From assembly GCA_020055645.1 (NCBI GenBank), contig CM034547.1, forward strand, positions 57,848,909 to 57,912,908: DNA of 64,000 nucleotides, read 5' to 3'. The DNA comes from Tomocerus qinae (taxonomy: Eukaryota > Arthropoda > Collembola > Entomobryomorpha > Tomoceridae). Made by a program: the position numbers and the translations under genes. The notes under the pieces were generated by a model. The model saw nothing but the letters and a program-made list of their open reading frames with translations. It did not search any database and was not told the origin of the DNA. Positions 63,315 through 64,000 of the stretch are shown piece by piece. Each line of letters begins with the position of its first letter. Within the stretch, counting starts at the first letter, position 1.

Positions 63315-63640
63315 TTTTGGAATGAACTTCCTCAAGAAGTTCGCTGCGCTTAATCTCTGAGGTTCACATGGGGCCAGGTCAATGAGTTTGGAGGAACATG
63401 ATCATGAACATTAAGCAACTTCCCATTGCCCCGGAACTAAGGCTGGAGTATGGACTCCGATTGAAAATCTTTGTTAACCAGTGACTGAAATGTCCGGCCG
63501 GTTTGACATGTTGTAGTTTAGTAGATTATTAGTGTCGATTTCAGAATGAAATTCCTCAGGAATTTGCTTGTGGTTTAAGGGCCAATGAGTCAAGTTGTAC
63601 TGTGGATTATAAAAATTTAGCACCTGCCCCGCTGCCCAAG
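63315..63640 (+). pseudogene. Possible tail of a non-LTR retrotransposon, duplicated
   Basis: At 63315 one frame reads FWNELPQEVRCA, then a stop and SLRF, resembling the W-N-x-L-P-x-E-V-R motif at the end of CR1/L2/Jockey-type reverse transcriptases. A diverged copy (QNEIPQEF) starts near 63541. Both are short and broken, so this is a weak call. No other structure is seen in 62729-64000. Confidence 0.3.
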
Positions 63641-64000
63641 TGTGGCTCTAGTTGGAATGAGTGGATGAATGGAGTATGGGCGGGGATAAGTAGGGAACGA
63701 GAATTTTATTATTTATTTAATTATTTCTGAAACCCATTACAGTTAAGCTCTCAGAATTTCCACCTCTTTCTATTTAGGGACTTGAAATTGTCAAAAAACG
63801 AGATTAAAGTCTCTTTTCATTTGTGGATGTATTTTGCCAATGGGATTGCATATTTCCATGATTGCAATTGTTGCGTGTTCCATTGCATAGATTTCATCGT
63901 GAGTTTAATACTTTAATCTCGTTAAATAGGTATTAAGTACTTCTAATTAATTTGGAAACTAAATGATTATCAATTTGTATGGTATCTCTATGATCATTCG

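Overview
This is a 64 kb, AT-rich, repeat-crowded stretch of an invertebrate animal genome. Genes are split by short GT..AG introns, several protein families are metazoan, and the window carries a BEL/Pao LTR retrotransposon, a tRNA-derived SINE, MULE, hAT-type and Tc1/pogo-type debris, many long foldback elements and two satellite arrays. The lineage cannot be fixed from the sequence; an arthropod such as a sap-feeding hemipteran would fit, but that is a guess.

Layout. 0-0.8 kb: two minus-strand exons of a SWIM zinc-finger protein that runs off the left edge. 1-4 kb: repeats, including a 785 bp foldback element with CCAAT motifs. 4.1-12.5 kb: plus-strand gene for an N-terminal RING-finger protein with a BARD1-like RING; its large second intron holds minisatellites and a 167 bp satellite. 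13.4-21.2 kb: minus-strand RNF8-like FHA-RING ubiquitin ligase, six exons, 714 residues, convergent with the RING gene. 21.7-32.1 kb: transposon territory, with a non-LTR fragment, foldbacks, elements carrying 40 bp minisatellites, and a young-looking BEL/Pao element (26906-31739) with equal-length LTRs and a CCAAT target duplication. 33.4-41.7 kb: plus-strand MAD2L1BP (p31comet), four exons, introns stuffed with a foldback, a SINE, a Tc1-type remnant and other palindromes. 42.7-45.1 kb: minus-strand FRMD8 (Bili), seven exons, 502 residues. 48.0-49.2 kb: MULE remnant with intact ends and target duplication. 50.2-53.3 kb: minus-strand CLPTM1, nine coding exons, 682 residues. 54-64 kb: no recognisable host gene; foldbacks, a 166 bp satellite (58.9-60.7 kb) and a hAT-type MITE.

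The host genes are not an operon. By family, three are linked to ubiquitin signalling or cell-cycle checkpoints (RNF8-like and the BARD1-like RING protein in DNA-damage ubiquitylation, p31comet in spindle-checkpoint silencing), one to membrane protease/Wnt control (FRMD8) and one to receptor trafficking (CLPTM1). Their adjacency may be chance. Exon structures are my own reconstructions from reading frame, splice-site consensus and family similarity; the splice phases agree across the RNF8-like, MAD2L1BP, FRMD8 and CLPTM1 models.
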